DNA of 8,773 nucleotides, from contig CAUFXK010000074.1 of the NCBI GenBank assembly GCA_959596495.1, positions 1-8,773 on the forward strand. The letters are read 5' to 3'. The notes below the pieces were generated by a model, which worked only from the letters and a program-made list of their open reading frames with translations, did not search any database and was not told where the DNA came from. Each line of letters begins with the position of its first letter. Position 1 is the first letter of the stretch. The position numbers were made by a program, and so were the translations under genes. Positions 1 through 6,983 of this stretch are shown here, in pieces. Origin of the DNA: an uncultured Collinsella sp. (lineage in GTDB: Bacteria; Actinomycetota; Coriobacteriia; Coriobacteriales; Coriobacteriaceae).

Positions 1-671
1 GCGATGCCAGGAACGAGCAGGCCGTACTTCCAGTTGTTGTCGGCCTTGTTCTTGATCGGCAGCACCTGATAGGCCATGCGAGGACCAAGGTCACGAGCCT
101 GGTTCATGGCGAAGCCAGTGATGCCGCCCATGCCCATGCCAACAGCCCAAACGATCAGACCGACGCAGATGGCGAGCATCAGAACGTTCTCGCCGGCGCG
201 GCTAGCGGCAGCAAGGATGGCACTGATGAACACAAAGGTGCAGATAGCCTCGCAGAAGAAGTTGCGGGCATAGTTCGTACCCTCGGTGGTGGGGTTGGTC
301 GAGAAGATGTTGCGCTGGGCAATGGGGTCGACGACGCCCTCGGAAGCCTTGAACTCATCGGCATACATAAACCAAGCGATCACGGCACCCACAAAGCCGC
401 CGAGCATATCGGCGAGCATGAAGGGAATGCAGTTGCCCCACGGCACCAAGCCGACGATGCACTGGGCAAGCACCATGGCGGGGTTCATGCACACGGCGCC
501 GCCAAAGACAAACAGGCAGACCGAGATGCCAAAAGACCAGGTGGTGATGGCAAACATGTGGCCGGAGCCCTGATACTTGGTGCCCTTGAGCACGGTATCG
601 CAGTGCACGCCCACGCCAAAGACGATCATGAGGGCCGTCGCGCCGAATTCGCAGAGGAGTTTGGTAAGCAT
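1..671 (-). CDS. Aquaporin/aquaglyceroporin channel, LarD-like (C-terminus cut by window edge)
   Basis: Membrane channel of the MIP (aquaporin) family, expected to pass small neutral solutes such as glycerol, water or undissociated lactic acid. The start is ATG at 671, with AAGG four bases upstream. The 223 visible residues contain the first pore motif Asn-Pro-Ala at residues 63-65 (CMNPAMVLAQ). The second pore half sits at 190-198 (NQARDLGPR), with the selectivity-filter Arg193 and with Asp194, which is typical of the glycerol-facilitator branch. Hydrophobic stretches near 8-22, 42-58, 83-102, 138-156 and 163-185 fit the family's membrane helices. The second motif reads Asn-Gln-Ala rather than Asn-Pro-Ala. 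The gene begins 49 bases after larA with no hairpin between, so co-transcription is likely. In L. plantarum the aquaglyceroporin LarD shares an operon with larA, so lactic acid transport is inferred here; a plain glycerol facilitator is the alternative. Only the last few dozen residues should be missing. Confidence 0.85.
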   Translation of the reverse strand, partial: MLTKLLCEFGATALMIVFGVGVHCDTVLKGTKYQGSGHMFAITTWSFGISVCLFVFGGAVCMNPAMVLAQCIVGLVPWGNCIPFMLADMLGGFVGAVIAWFMYADEFKASEGVVDPIAQRNIFSTNPTTEGTNYARNFFCEAICTFVFISAILAAASRAGENVLMLAICVGLIVWAVGMGMGGITGFAMNQARDLGPRMAYQVLPIKNKADNNWKYGLLVPGI

Positions 672-720
672 AAAACCTTATCTTTCTTGTCGGTTAAAAA
701 CGATTCGTTTAGGCCGCGTG

Positions 721-1998
721 CTAGTGCTGCGCGACGACAACGCCCAGGCCATCGGGAATAACGGCAACCTTGGCATCGGCACCCTTCATCTCAAAGGCGA
801 GCTTGAGCGCCTCCTCGATAGTGTTGACCGGCGTCATGTGCATATCCTTGAGCATCTGGTGATCGCACAGGTCGGTGACCATGATCACGGGGTGATGCGC
901 CAGGATGCGGGCAAAGATCTGGCTCGTCCACTGATCGGGCAGGGTCTCGTCCTTGGGACGATCGATGCAGGCACGCTCAAACTCCGCCGGATCGTTGTCG
1001 GCGATATTGTGATAGAAGCCCTCGCCACCGTGGCCGTCGGCACAACCGGCGACGTCGATGATCACGCCGCCCTCGGGAAGCGTGGCCTCGGCAGCGCACA
1101 TGCCCTTCACAGCCTGATAGATGTTCTGATCGAGGGGGTAGCCACCGTTGGTGGTGATGGCAATATCGCACTCGACGGGCTCAACGCCGGCAAGGCTCTT
1201 CACGAACTCGCAGCCAGCCTCGTGCGCCTTGTGGATGTCGCCGGCAAAGGAGCCAATGACCTCGTGCTTGCCGTTGAGCACCACGTTGAGCACAAAGGCG
1301 AGGTGGGCCATCTCGGCGGCGGCGAACATGTCCTCGCTCACGTGGTTGTGGCACAGGTTGCCGGCACGCGAGTGGGAATCGTTCACAAACTGACCGTTGT
1401 GGTTGTACATGATGGTCTTGTAGCTGGCGATGCCAGGCAGGACGGACTTGCGGCTACCAGAGAAACCGGCAAAGAAGTGCGGCTCAATAAAGCCCTCGGC
1501 AAGCAGCAGATCGCAATCGGCGGCAATCTTGTTGATGATGCACTCGCCACCAGAAGGCAGGGTGCCAATCTTTTTCATCATGCTGTCGTCGGTCGCGACA
1601 TGCATGACGATTTCCTCGTTAGCGACGATCTCCTCGCCGTACTTGTTAACGAGTTCCTCGTGCGTCGAGGGGCGATGCATGCCGGTCGCGACCAGGATGC
1701 GCACACGTGCCTCAGGAGCGGCAGCGTGAATGTGATGCAGCAGAATAGGCATCGTCACACGCGAGGGAACGGGACGCGTATGGTCGGAGCTAATGATGAC
1801 GATATCCTTCTTGCCAGCACAAAGCTCCTCGAGCGAAGGCGAGCCGTAAGGGTTGGCAAGCGACTCCTCCACCAGCTCTTCCTGCGATTTTGTAGTCTTA
1901 AACTCGTTTTGATGACCTTCCATCACACCCGCGAAGTTCTTATCCTCGAGCTCCAGATGCAACGTCTTGTGGTCAAACGGCAGTTCACATTCAAACAA
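721..1998 (-). CDS. larA: LarA-family nickel-pincer enzyme, probable lactate racemase
   Basis: LarA interconverts D- and L-lactate in the cytoplasm using a nickel-pincer nucleotide tethered to a lysine. The best start is TTG at 1998, giving 425 residues, close to the roughly 424 of L. plantarum LarA. With this start the key residues fall at the positions I recall for the L. plantarum enzyme: Asp72 (SDHTRPVP), His108 (ATGMHRP), His174 (EPHFFAGF), Lys184 (GSRKSVLPG) and His200 (MYNHN). Lys184 is the cofactor attachment site and His108/His174 are the proposed acid-base pair. A longer frame runs upstream to 2139, but its extra 47 residues look unlike the family. GGAAGAGG lies 10 bases before the TTG. 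The aquaporin-like channel follows after 49 bases. Activity needs LarB, LarC and LarE, which are not in this window. LarA homologues acting on other 2-hydroxy acids exist, so the substrate is an inference; family membership is very secure. Confidence 0.9.
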   Translation of the reverse strand: MFECELPFDHKTLHLELEDKNFAGVMEGHQNEFKTTKSQEELVEESLANPYGSPSLEELCAGKKDIVIISSDHTRPVPSRVTMPILLHHIHAAAPEARVRILVATGMHRPSTHEELVNKYGEEIVANEEIVMHVATDDSMMKKIGTLPSGGECIINKIAADCDLLLAEGFIEPHFFAGFSGSRKSVLPGIASYKTIMYNHNGQFVNDSHSRAGNLCHNHVSEDMFAAAEMAHLAFVLNVVLNGKHEVIGSFAGDIHKAHEAGCEFVKSLAGVEPVECDIAITTNGGYPLDQNIYQAVKGMCAAEATLPEGGVIIDVAGCADGHGGEGFYHNIADNDPAEFERACIDRPKDETLPDQWTSQIFARILAHHPVIMVTDLCDHQMLKDMHMTPVNTIEEALKLAFEMKGADAKVAVIPDGLGVVVAQH

Positions 1999-2016
1999 TG
2001 ACGAGCGCCCTCTTCC
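1996..2016 (-). promoter_or_regulatory. Ribosome binding site and TTG start of larA
   Basis: Reading on the minus strand, GGAAGAGG (2016-2009) is followed by 10 bases and then TTG (1998-1996), which opens the reading frame Phe-Glu-Cys-Glu-Leu-Pro-Phe-Asp. No in-frame ATG or GTG lies near this position. The match of catalytic residue numbering to known LarA supports this start. Confidence 0.7.
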
Positions 2017-2467
2017 TTTCAACTGACACACTAGATAAACCGTTGGAAGGATACGCCGCTCACCGAAAAACACCACCGTCCACCGACTCATTAACACAAC
2101 GTTCATATTTGACCCACAACAAAACGGCCACGATCCCAAACGGAACCGCGGCCGCTACAGTCGTAAGGCGAGAAGCGCCACATGCATCTCAATCCCGATC
2201 GATAAGACGCGAGGCGCGAGGCGCCAAACGCGCCGCCAGGACAAACCCCATCCAAAACGCGCGAAGCGCACCTTCTTTTTTCCCAGCCAGTAATCCGCCG
2301 AAGACCGGACATCGCAGGGCCCGCCATCAGTTTACTTATAGGCACACTCCGCAGGACGCAAGAAGCCCTCGCCGCACGAAGTGCGCAGCAAGGGCTTCTT
2401 GCATGTCCGAGGACGCGCCGGAAAGTAAACATACGGCGGCCCCGGACAGCGACTACAGGGCTATCGA
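1999..2467. other. Intergenic region between ppc and larA
   Basis: About 470 bases without a convincing gene. The ppc end holds a long hairpin (2354-2408, listed separately). The larA-proximal part should carry the larA promoter, but I see no strong -35/-10 pair. A possible feature is TTGTG on the minus strand at 2119-2115 and again at 2099-2095, exactly 20 bases apart and about 100 bases before larA. Short GC-rich palindromes occur at 2213-2225 (GGCGC-GAG-GCGCC) and 2259-2269 (GCGC-GAA-GCGC). The open frames across this stretch on both strands are Arg/Ser/Ala-rich and look non-coding. Confidence 0.6.
2354..2408 (-). terminator. Strong hairpin after ppc, probable terminator without U-tract
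   Basis: The arms GCAAGAAGCCCT (2358-2369) and AGGGCTTCTTGC (2391-2402) pair perfectly over 12 bp. On the minus strand the stem continues inward through three further pairs and a two-base bulge to CGCAC-TTC-GTGCG (around 2373-2385). Outside the main stem, GGAC (2354-2357) can pair with GTCC (2405-2408) across a two-base bulge. It lies about 60 bases past the ppc stop. Neither side is followed by a T-run, so it is either a U-tract-less terminator or an RNA-stabilising 3' structure. It might act in both directions. Confidence 0.6.
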
Positions 2468-5293
2468 TTACCCCGTGTTCTGCAATCCAGCCGAGACGCC
2501 GGTCACAGTCGAAAGAATCAGGCTCATGTACTCGGCCTTCTTCTCCTCGGCCATCTCGTCCTGGTTCATGCGCACCTCGCGAAGGGCGCGGACCTGGGCG
2601 ATGGACAGGGCGTCGACGTAGGGATTACGCACACGGACGGCGCAGCCGAGCACACGGCGGCGCTGCAGCGGCCATTCGTCACCGACGATGGCAAGAACCC
2701 ACTTACGCGTGAGCTGCATCTCGGTGAAGACCTTCTCGGACAAATCCTGGCGGTCGCCCAGATGCAGATACATCTTGGCAATGCGCTGGTCGGTCTTGGC
2801 GATCGACATCTCGATGTTGTCGATAAAGGTGCGGAAGAACGGCCACTCCTGGTAGGCAGCCTTGAGCTGGTCCAGATCGCCAAACTGCTCGCAAGCGGTA
2901 CCCAGGCCGTACCAAGCGGCCAGATTGATGCGCGCCTGGCTCCAGCTGAAGATCCACGGAATGGTACGCAGGTCGTCGAGCGACTTGGCACCCAAGCCGC
3001 GCTTGGCGGGACGCGAGCCGATCGGCAGCAGACCGACCTCGGTCAGCGGCGTCACGGTCGAGAACCACGGTGTAAAGTCCTCGGTGTTCAGCAGGTCCAG
3101 ATAGCGCTCGTGGCTTGCGGCGTTGAGCTTCTCGGCCATATCCCAGAACTTCTGCGTGGTCTCGGTGTTGGTCTTCTCGACACTCGGGGCCGACTGCAAA
3201 AGCGTTGCGGCGGCAACGGACTCAACATGGCGCTGGGCCAGCGTGCGGTTGCCGTAGCGGGCAAAGATGACCTCGCCCTGCTCGGTGAGCTTAAAGAAGC
3301 AGTTAACCGAGCCCTTGGGCTGCGCCAGCACGGCCTTGTTGGCCGGGCCGCCGCCACGGCCCACGGCACCGCCGCGACCGTGCATGAGCACCAGATCGAT
3401 ATCGTTCTTCTCGGCCCACTTGGCAATGCGCTCCTGCGCGGAGTGCAGCGCGAGCATGGCCGTGGTAGGACCGGCATCCTTGGAGGAGTCGGAGTAGCCC
3501 AGCATGACCTCCATGCGGCGGTTGGTCTGGGCAAGGCGCTTTTGCACCACGGGCAGTGTAAGCATCTGGTCGAGCACGTCGACGCAGCCCTCGAGGTCCT
3601 CGAGCTGCTCGAACAGCGGAATCACGTCGAGCTCGGGGACATCCTCCTCGTGTGCAAAGGACAGGTGGGCAAGCTCAAAGACGTCGGCCACATGCTGGGC
3701 GCTCTTGGTGAACGAGATGATGTAGCGGTGCGCCATCTTCTTGCCGTAGCGCTTTTGGATGGAACCGATAGCGCGGAAGGTATCGATGACCTCGCGCGTC
3801 ATGGGCTGCAGGTCGCCATGGATACCGTTCTCGTGGATATCCTTGAGGGCGCGGGCATGCACCACGGAGTGCTGACGGAACTCCATCTCGACCATATGGA
3901 AGCCGAAGGACTCGACCTGCCAGATGATGGTCTGGACCGGGCCGTAGGCAGCACGGACGGCACCGCAAGCGGCCAGCGAGCGCTGGACGACACGCAGGTC
4001 CTCCAGGAACTCATCGGCGCTGTGGTACATGGTGTCGGTGATACGGCGCACGGTGGCGTTCAGACGGTCTGCCATGACGAGCATGACGGCGCGATGCGGC
4101 TCGTGCTCGGAGATCAGTTCAGCACGTGCGGTGTACTGGGCGCTCATCTCGACCTGATGGTTCCACAGGTTGATGAGCTCGGCAGACGGCTTGCTGTAGG
4201 TGGCCTCGAGCGTGAGGTTGCGGCCGATGCGGCGGCACTTGTCCTCGAGCTTGAGCACCATGTGGGTGAAGTACTTGGCGGCGACCTCACGGCTCACCTT
4301 GGCGGTGACGTTGGGGTTACCGTCGCGGTCGGAACCGATCCAGCTGCCGGGATGGAAGAACGCCGGGCACAGCGGCGGCACGGTACCGGCCTTGTCGCCC
4401 AGCACCCAGTCGTCAAAGCGACGATAGATGACGGGGATGACGTCGAACAGCGTGTTATCGAAGATGTCGATGATGGTATCGGCTTCCTCGACCGGCGTGG
4501 GCTTCTTGAGCGCGATGGGGCTCGTACGCACCAGGGCGTCGATCTCCTGCAGCATATGGCGCTCGTTCTCCACCAGGTCGGAGCCGCCCAGACGCGGACG
4601 CTCCTCCAGCAGATTGGAGATACGGCGAATCTTGCCCTCGACGGCCTTGCGACGGGCCTCGGTGGGATGTGCGGTAAAGACAGGGTGGAACTCGAGCTTG
4701 CCGAGCAGCTCGTTGGCGCCCTCGACACCCATCTCGTTTACCAACTGGTGATAGGCGACGGTGAGCTCGTTGGCGGGATCGACCTCGGTATCGGTCGATG
4801 CGCCGGCCTCGCGCTCGCGCAGCTGCGCCACACGGTAGTTCTCCTCCGACAGGTTTGCCAGGTGGAAGAAGCTCGTAAAGGCGCGAACGATGACCTGCTG
4901 CTTATCGAGCGGCAGGCTGTCGATCAGATCGACGACCTCACGGAATGCCACGGCGGTGGGCTCGTCGGCGGTGGGCACGCCCTGCTCGTCGACGGCCTCG
5001 TCGGCAGCGCGGGTACCGGGGTTGCCGGCATTGGCCACAATCTCGGCCGACAGGATCTTGTCGAACAGGTCCGCGATCTCAGGATCATACTCGCTAAGCA
5101 CACGACGCTCCAGGCGCAGGAACAGCGCCAGATTGTCGCGCAGCTCCTCGGGGATCTCGATCTCGGCGAGACGCTCCCTGGACTCGGCATTCGAGCCGAT
5201 TCGGTTAACGAGGCGGTTGACCACGGCAGCGACGCGCGCCGCGGCTTCGGGTACAGACTGGTTGCTTAGGTTCTCAGCCACGTTTCCTCCCAT
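2468..5293 (-). CDS. ppc: Phosphoenolpyruvate carboxylase
   Basis: Cytoplasmic enzyme that adds bicarbonate to phosphoenolpyruvate to give oxaloacetate, feeding aspartate-family synthesis and the reductive branch to succinate. Signature blocks appear in order over 941 residues: VFTAHPTEARRK with catalytic His209, GSWIGSDRDGNPNVT (316-330), ESFGFHMVEMEFRQH (461-475), GYSDSSKDAG with Lys605, MHGRGGAVGRGGGP (637-650), and the C-terminal QNTG. These include the loops that bind substrate and the aspartate inhibitor site (GRGG arginine, C-terminal Asn). E. coli PEPC has 883 residues and its catalytic His is at 138. The extra length here is N-terminal, including a poorly conserved acidic segment at about 85-115 and 160-175. 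The ATG at 5293 follows AAGGAGG by only one or two bases. GTG at 5281 (937 residues), preceded by GGAGGAAAC, is a credible alternative start. It appears monocistronic, with its own promoter and a downstream hairpin. Confidence 0.97.
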   Translation of the reverse strand: MGGNVAENLSNQSVPEAAARVAAVVNRLVNRIGSNAESRERLAEIEIPEELRDNLALFLRLERRVLSEYDPEIADLFDKILSAEIVANAGNPGTRAADEAVDEQGVPTADEPTAVAFREVVDLIDSLPLDKQQVIVRAFTSFFHLANLSEENYRVAQLREREAGASTDTEVDPANELTVAYHQLVNEMGVEGANELLGKLEFHPVFTAHPTEARRKAVEGKIRRISNLLEERPRLGGSDLVENERHMLQEIDALVRTSPIALKKPTPVEEADTIIDIFDNTLFDVIPVIYRRFDDWVLGDKAGTVPPLCPAFFHPGSWIGSDRDGNPNVTAKVSREVAAKYFTHMVLKLEDKCRRIGRNLTLEATYSKPSAELINLWNHQVEMSAQYTARAELISEHEPHRAVMLVMADRLNATVRRITDTMYHSADEFLEDLRVVQRSLAACGAVRAAYGPVQTIIWQVESFGFHMVEMEFRQHSVVHARALKDIHENGIHGDLQPMTREVIDTFRAIGSIQKRYGKKMAHRYIISFTKSAQHVADVFELAHLSFAHEEDVPELDVIPLFEQLEDLEGCVDVLDQMLTLPVVQKRLAQTNRRMEVMLGYSDSSKDAGPTTAMLALHSAQERIAKWAEKNDIDLVLMHGRGGAVGRGGGPANKAVLAQPKGSVNCFFKLTEQGEVIFARYGNRTLAQRHVESVAAATLLQSAPSVEKTNTETTQKFWDMAEKLNAASHERYLDLLNTEDFTPWFSTVTPLTEVGLLPIGSRPAKRGLGAKSLDDLRTIPWIFSWSQARINLAAWYGLGTACEQFGDLDQLKAAYQEWPFFRTFIDNIEMSIAKTDQRIAKMYLHLGDRQDLSEKVFTEMQLTRKWVLAIVGDEWPLQRRRVLGCAVRVRNPYVDALSIAQVRALREVRMNQDEMAEEKKAEYMSLILSTVTGVSAGLQNTG

Positions 5294-5325
5294 TCCTCCT
5301 TCTATGCACGTAACATGCGGTATTC

Positions 5326-5353
5326 ATTATAGGCGCTTGCGAAATACTTTCGA
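5326..5353 (-). promoter_or_regulatory. Probable ppc promoter
   Basis: A perfect TATAAT reads on the minus strand at 5331-5326. Sixteen bases upstream is TCGAAA (5353-5348), which matches four of six bases of the TTGACA consensus. Transcription would begin near 5319, giving a short leader of about 25 bases before the ppc start. The surrounding 150 bases are noticeably more AT-rich than the genes, as expected for a promoter. Confidence 0.65.
5340..5352. promoter_or_regulatory. Palindrome over the ppc -35, possible operator
   Basis: CGAAA-TAC-TTTCG (5340-5352) is a perfect palindrome with a three-base centre and covers the proposed -35 box. Its core AAATACTTT (5342-5350) recurs inverted as AAAGTATTT at 5377-5385, further upstream of the promoter. 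The placement would suit a repressor or activator site. No regulator is visible nearby, so this is only a candidate. Confidence 0.3.
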
Positions 5354-5445
5354 TACTGATTGCGCTTTACCACACAAAAGTATTTTCTGCATTGCAAGGG
5401 TTTTTGCTCTAAATGGTCGTATTTCTCGGTGGACGGCATACACAA

Positions 5446-5481
5446 ACGGGGGCATTCCGCATAAATGCGAAACACCCCCGT
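5446..5481 (-). terminator. Probable hisS terminator hairpin
   Basis: ACGGGGG (5446-5452) pairs with CCCCCGT (5475-5481). An inner stem CGCA/TGCG (5458-5461 with 5466-5469) closes a TAAA loop, separated from the outer stem by an unpaired internal loop. On the minus strand the outer stem is followed by TTGTGT, a weak U-rich tail. It lies 57 bases after the hisS stop and about 90 bases before the ppc promoter, which is where a terminator is expected. Confidence 0.65.
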
Positions 5482-5538
5482 AACAATCGCTCGCAATGGA
5501 CGGGACACTCAAGCGGGTCCGCAGCTCAAAAAGATGCG

Positions 5539-6852
5539 CTACAGGCGCTCGCGAACCGCCTCGACCACGTTGGCCAGATCGACGAGAACCTCGTCATGGC
5601 TCTGCATGTCGCGTACCTTGACCTTGCCGGCGGCAAGCTCGTCGCCACCCAGGACCAGGATGAGCTTAGCGCCCACCTTGTCGGCCTGCTTAAACTGAGC
5701 CTTGAGCGAACGGCCCTGATAGTCTGCCTCGGTCACGATGCCCGCGGCGCGAAGCTCCTGCGTAATGACAAAGACGTTCTGGCGCAACTCCTTGCCGGCA
5801 TTGGCGACGTAGACGCACGGGGCCTCATCGGCACCCAGGTCGCTGCCAAAGGCCTGCAGGGCCAGCAGGGCGCGCTCAAAACCGACGGCGAAGCCGACGC
5901 CGGCCGTGGGCTTGCCGCCCTCGAGCTCGACCAAGCCGTCGTAGCGGCCGCCGCCACCGATGGAGCCGACGCCGGCACCGGGAGCCTCGACCTCAAAGAC
6001 GGTGCGAGTGTAGTAGTCCAGACCACGCACCAGGGTGGGATCCTCGACATACTCGATACCGGCGGCATCCAGATAGCGCTTGACCTGCTCGTAGTGCTCG
6101 CGGCACTCGTCGCACAGGTTGTCGCCCATCAGCGGCGCGTCGGCCATGATCTCGCGGCAGTGGTCGTTCTTGCAGTCGAAGGCACGCAGCGGGTTGAGCT
6201 CGGCGCGCTCGCGGCACTCGTCACACATCTCGTCAGCGTGATCGAGGATAAACTGCTTGACCTGCTCGCGGTAAGCCGGACGGCACTGAGCGTCGCCCAT
6301 CGAGTTAATGAGCAGACGGAGCTTGGAAAGATCGAAGCCCAGGCGCTTGTAGAACTCCATGAGCATGATGATGCACTCGGCGTCTGCCGCCGGATCGGGA
6401 GCGCCGAGCCACTCGATACCCACCTGGTGGAACTGACGCAGGCGGCCCTTCTGGGGACGCTCGCCGCGGAACATGGCCTCGGCGTAGTAAGCCTTAAACG
6501 GCGTGGAGCCCTGGGGCACCAGGTTGTTCTCCACGACTGCGCGCACCACACCGGCCGTGCCCTCGGGACGAAGCGCCAGGCGCTGCTTGGGCTTGAGTTT
6601 TGTGTCGGTGCCCTCGGTAAAGACGCGCTCCAGGTTGGCGCCGCTAAAGACGCGGAACATCTCCTTGCGCACGACGTCGGTCGACTGGCCGATGCCGTGG
6701 ACAAAGACGTCCACCTGCTCGATCGCGGGCGTCTCGATGGGTTTAAAACCAAACGGCTCGAACACGCCGGCAGCGATCTGCTGCATCTTTTGCCAAGCGC
6801 GCATCTCGGCGCCGATAAGGTCGCGGGTTCCCTCCGCCTTCTGTGCCTGCAT
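5539..6852 (-). CDS. hisS: Histidyl-tRNA synthetase
   Basis: Class II aminoacyl-tRNA synthetase that charges tRNA-His. I chose ATG at 6852 (437 residues) because AAGAAAGG lies nine bases upstream; an in-frame TTG at 6858 is only three bases from that site. The N-terminus AEGTRDL is typical. LRPEGTAGVVRA (94-105) and FRGERPQKGRLRQFHQ (128-143) form the motif 2 region with its ATP-binding Arg. LVRGLDYYTRT (274-284) and GGGGRYDGL (299-307) are the histidine-specific loops. GVGFAVGFERAL (318-329) is motif 3, and the anticodon-binding domain fills the last 95 or so residues. An insertion domain at about 205-260 has six cysteines (MCDEC, DCKNDHC, LCDEC) that may bind zinc; I recall similar cysteines in other Gram-positive homologues. 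No aspS follows, although hisS-aspS is a common pairing elsewhere. No T-box leader is apparent. Confidence 0.97.
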   Translation of the reverse strand: MQAQKAEGTRDLIGAEMRAWQKMQQIAAGVFEPFGFKPIETPAIEQVDVFVHGIGQSTDVVRKEMFRVFSGANLERVFTEGTDTKLKPKQRLALRPEGTAGVVRAVVENNLVPQGSTPFKAYYAEAMFRGERPQKGRLRQFHQVGIEWLGAPDPAADAECIIMLMEFYKRLGFDLSKLRLLINSMGDAQCRPAYREQVKQFILDHADEMCDECRERAELNPLRAFDCKNDHCREIMADAPLMGDNLCDECREHYEQVKRYLDAAGIEYVEDPTLVRGLDYYTRTVFEVEAPGAGVGSIGGGGRYDGLVELEGGKPTAGVGFAVGFERALLALQAFGSDLGADEAPCVYVANAGKELRQNVFVITQELRAAGIVTEADYQGRSLKAQFKQADKVGAKLILVLGGDELAAGKVKVRDMQSHDEVLVDLANVVEAVRERL

Positions 6853-6894
6853 GGGCAAACACCTTTCTTTTGTATCGCGTCATAGGTAGTGGAC

Positions 6895-6900
6895 ATTATA
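6895..6900 (-). promoter_or_regulatory. Probable -10 box of the hisS promoter
   Basis: TATAAT reads perfectly on the minus strand, 42 bases before the hisS ATG. No good -35 is found at 16-18 bases. That position falls in the GC-rich edge (6917 onward) of the first long hairpin, where the sequence is CGCCGC-like. Confidence 0.5.
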
Positions 6901-6916
6901 CGGCACAAAGCAGCAA

Positions 6917-6978
6917 CGCGGCGGCGTGTCTGACCGAACGAGGGTATGGGGACTCGTTCGGCCAGATACGCCGCCGCG
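6917..6978. repeat. Long inverted repeat 1 of 3
   Basis: The 26-base arms 6917-6942 and 6953-6978 pair except at two positions (6928/6967 and 6933/6962), around a 10-base loop. The arms contain CGCGGCGGCGT and CCGAACGAG. In minus-strand RNA one of the two exceptions becomes a G-U pair. The repeat lies directly upstream of the hisS -10 box and is the hisS-proximal member of the array. Confidence 0.9.
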
Positions 6979-6983
6979 GTTTG

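Noticed and set aside
1..671. Formate/nitrite transporter as the identity of the left-end membrane protein
   Set aside because: The Asn-Pro-Ala and Asn-Gln-Ala-Arg-Asp half-helix motifs identify the aquaporin family.
577..2001. Plus-strand open frame of 474 codons opposite larA
   Set aside because: It is an exact antisense shadow of larA, rich in His, Val, Leu and Gly without domain features. The minus strand encodes a clear enzyme with catalytic motifs.
2257..2281. Small GCGC-GAA-GCGC hairpin followed by a T-rich run on the plus strand
   Set aside because: The stem is only four base pairs and no plus-strand gene lies upstream for it to terminate.
2103..2432. Minus-strand frame of 109 codons in the ppc-larA gap
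   Set aside because: It runs straight through the strong hairpin, is rich in Arg, Cys and Ser, and has no recognisable domain or convincing ribosome site.
2762..5269. Plus-strand open frame of 835 codons opposite ppc
   Set aside because: Antisense to ppc over most of its length. It arises from GC-rich codon bias that avoids stops in that frame. The composition is low-complexity and there is no ribosome site.
5413..6885. Plus-strand open frame of 490 codons opposite hisS
   Set aside because: Antisense shadow of hisS with the same compositional signature as the other two.
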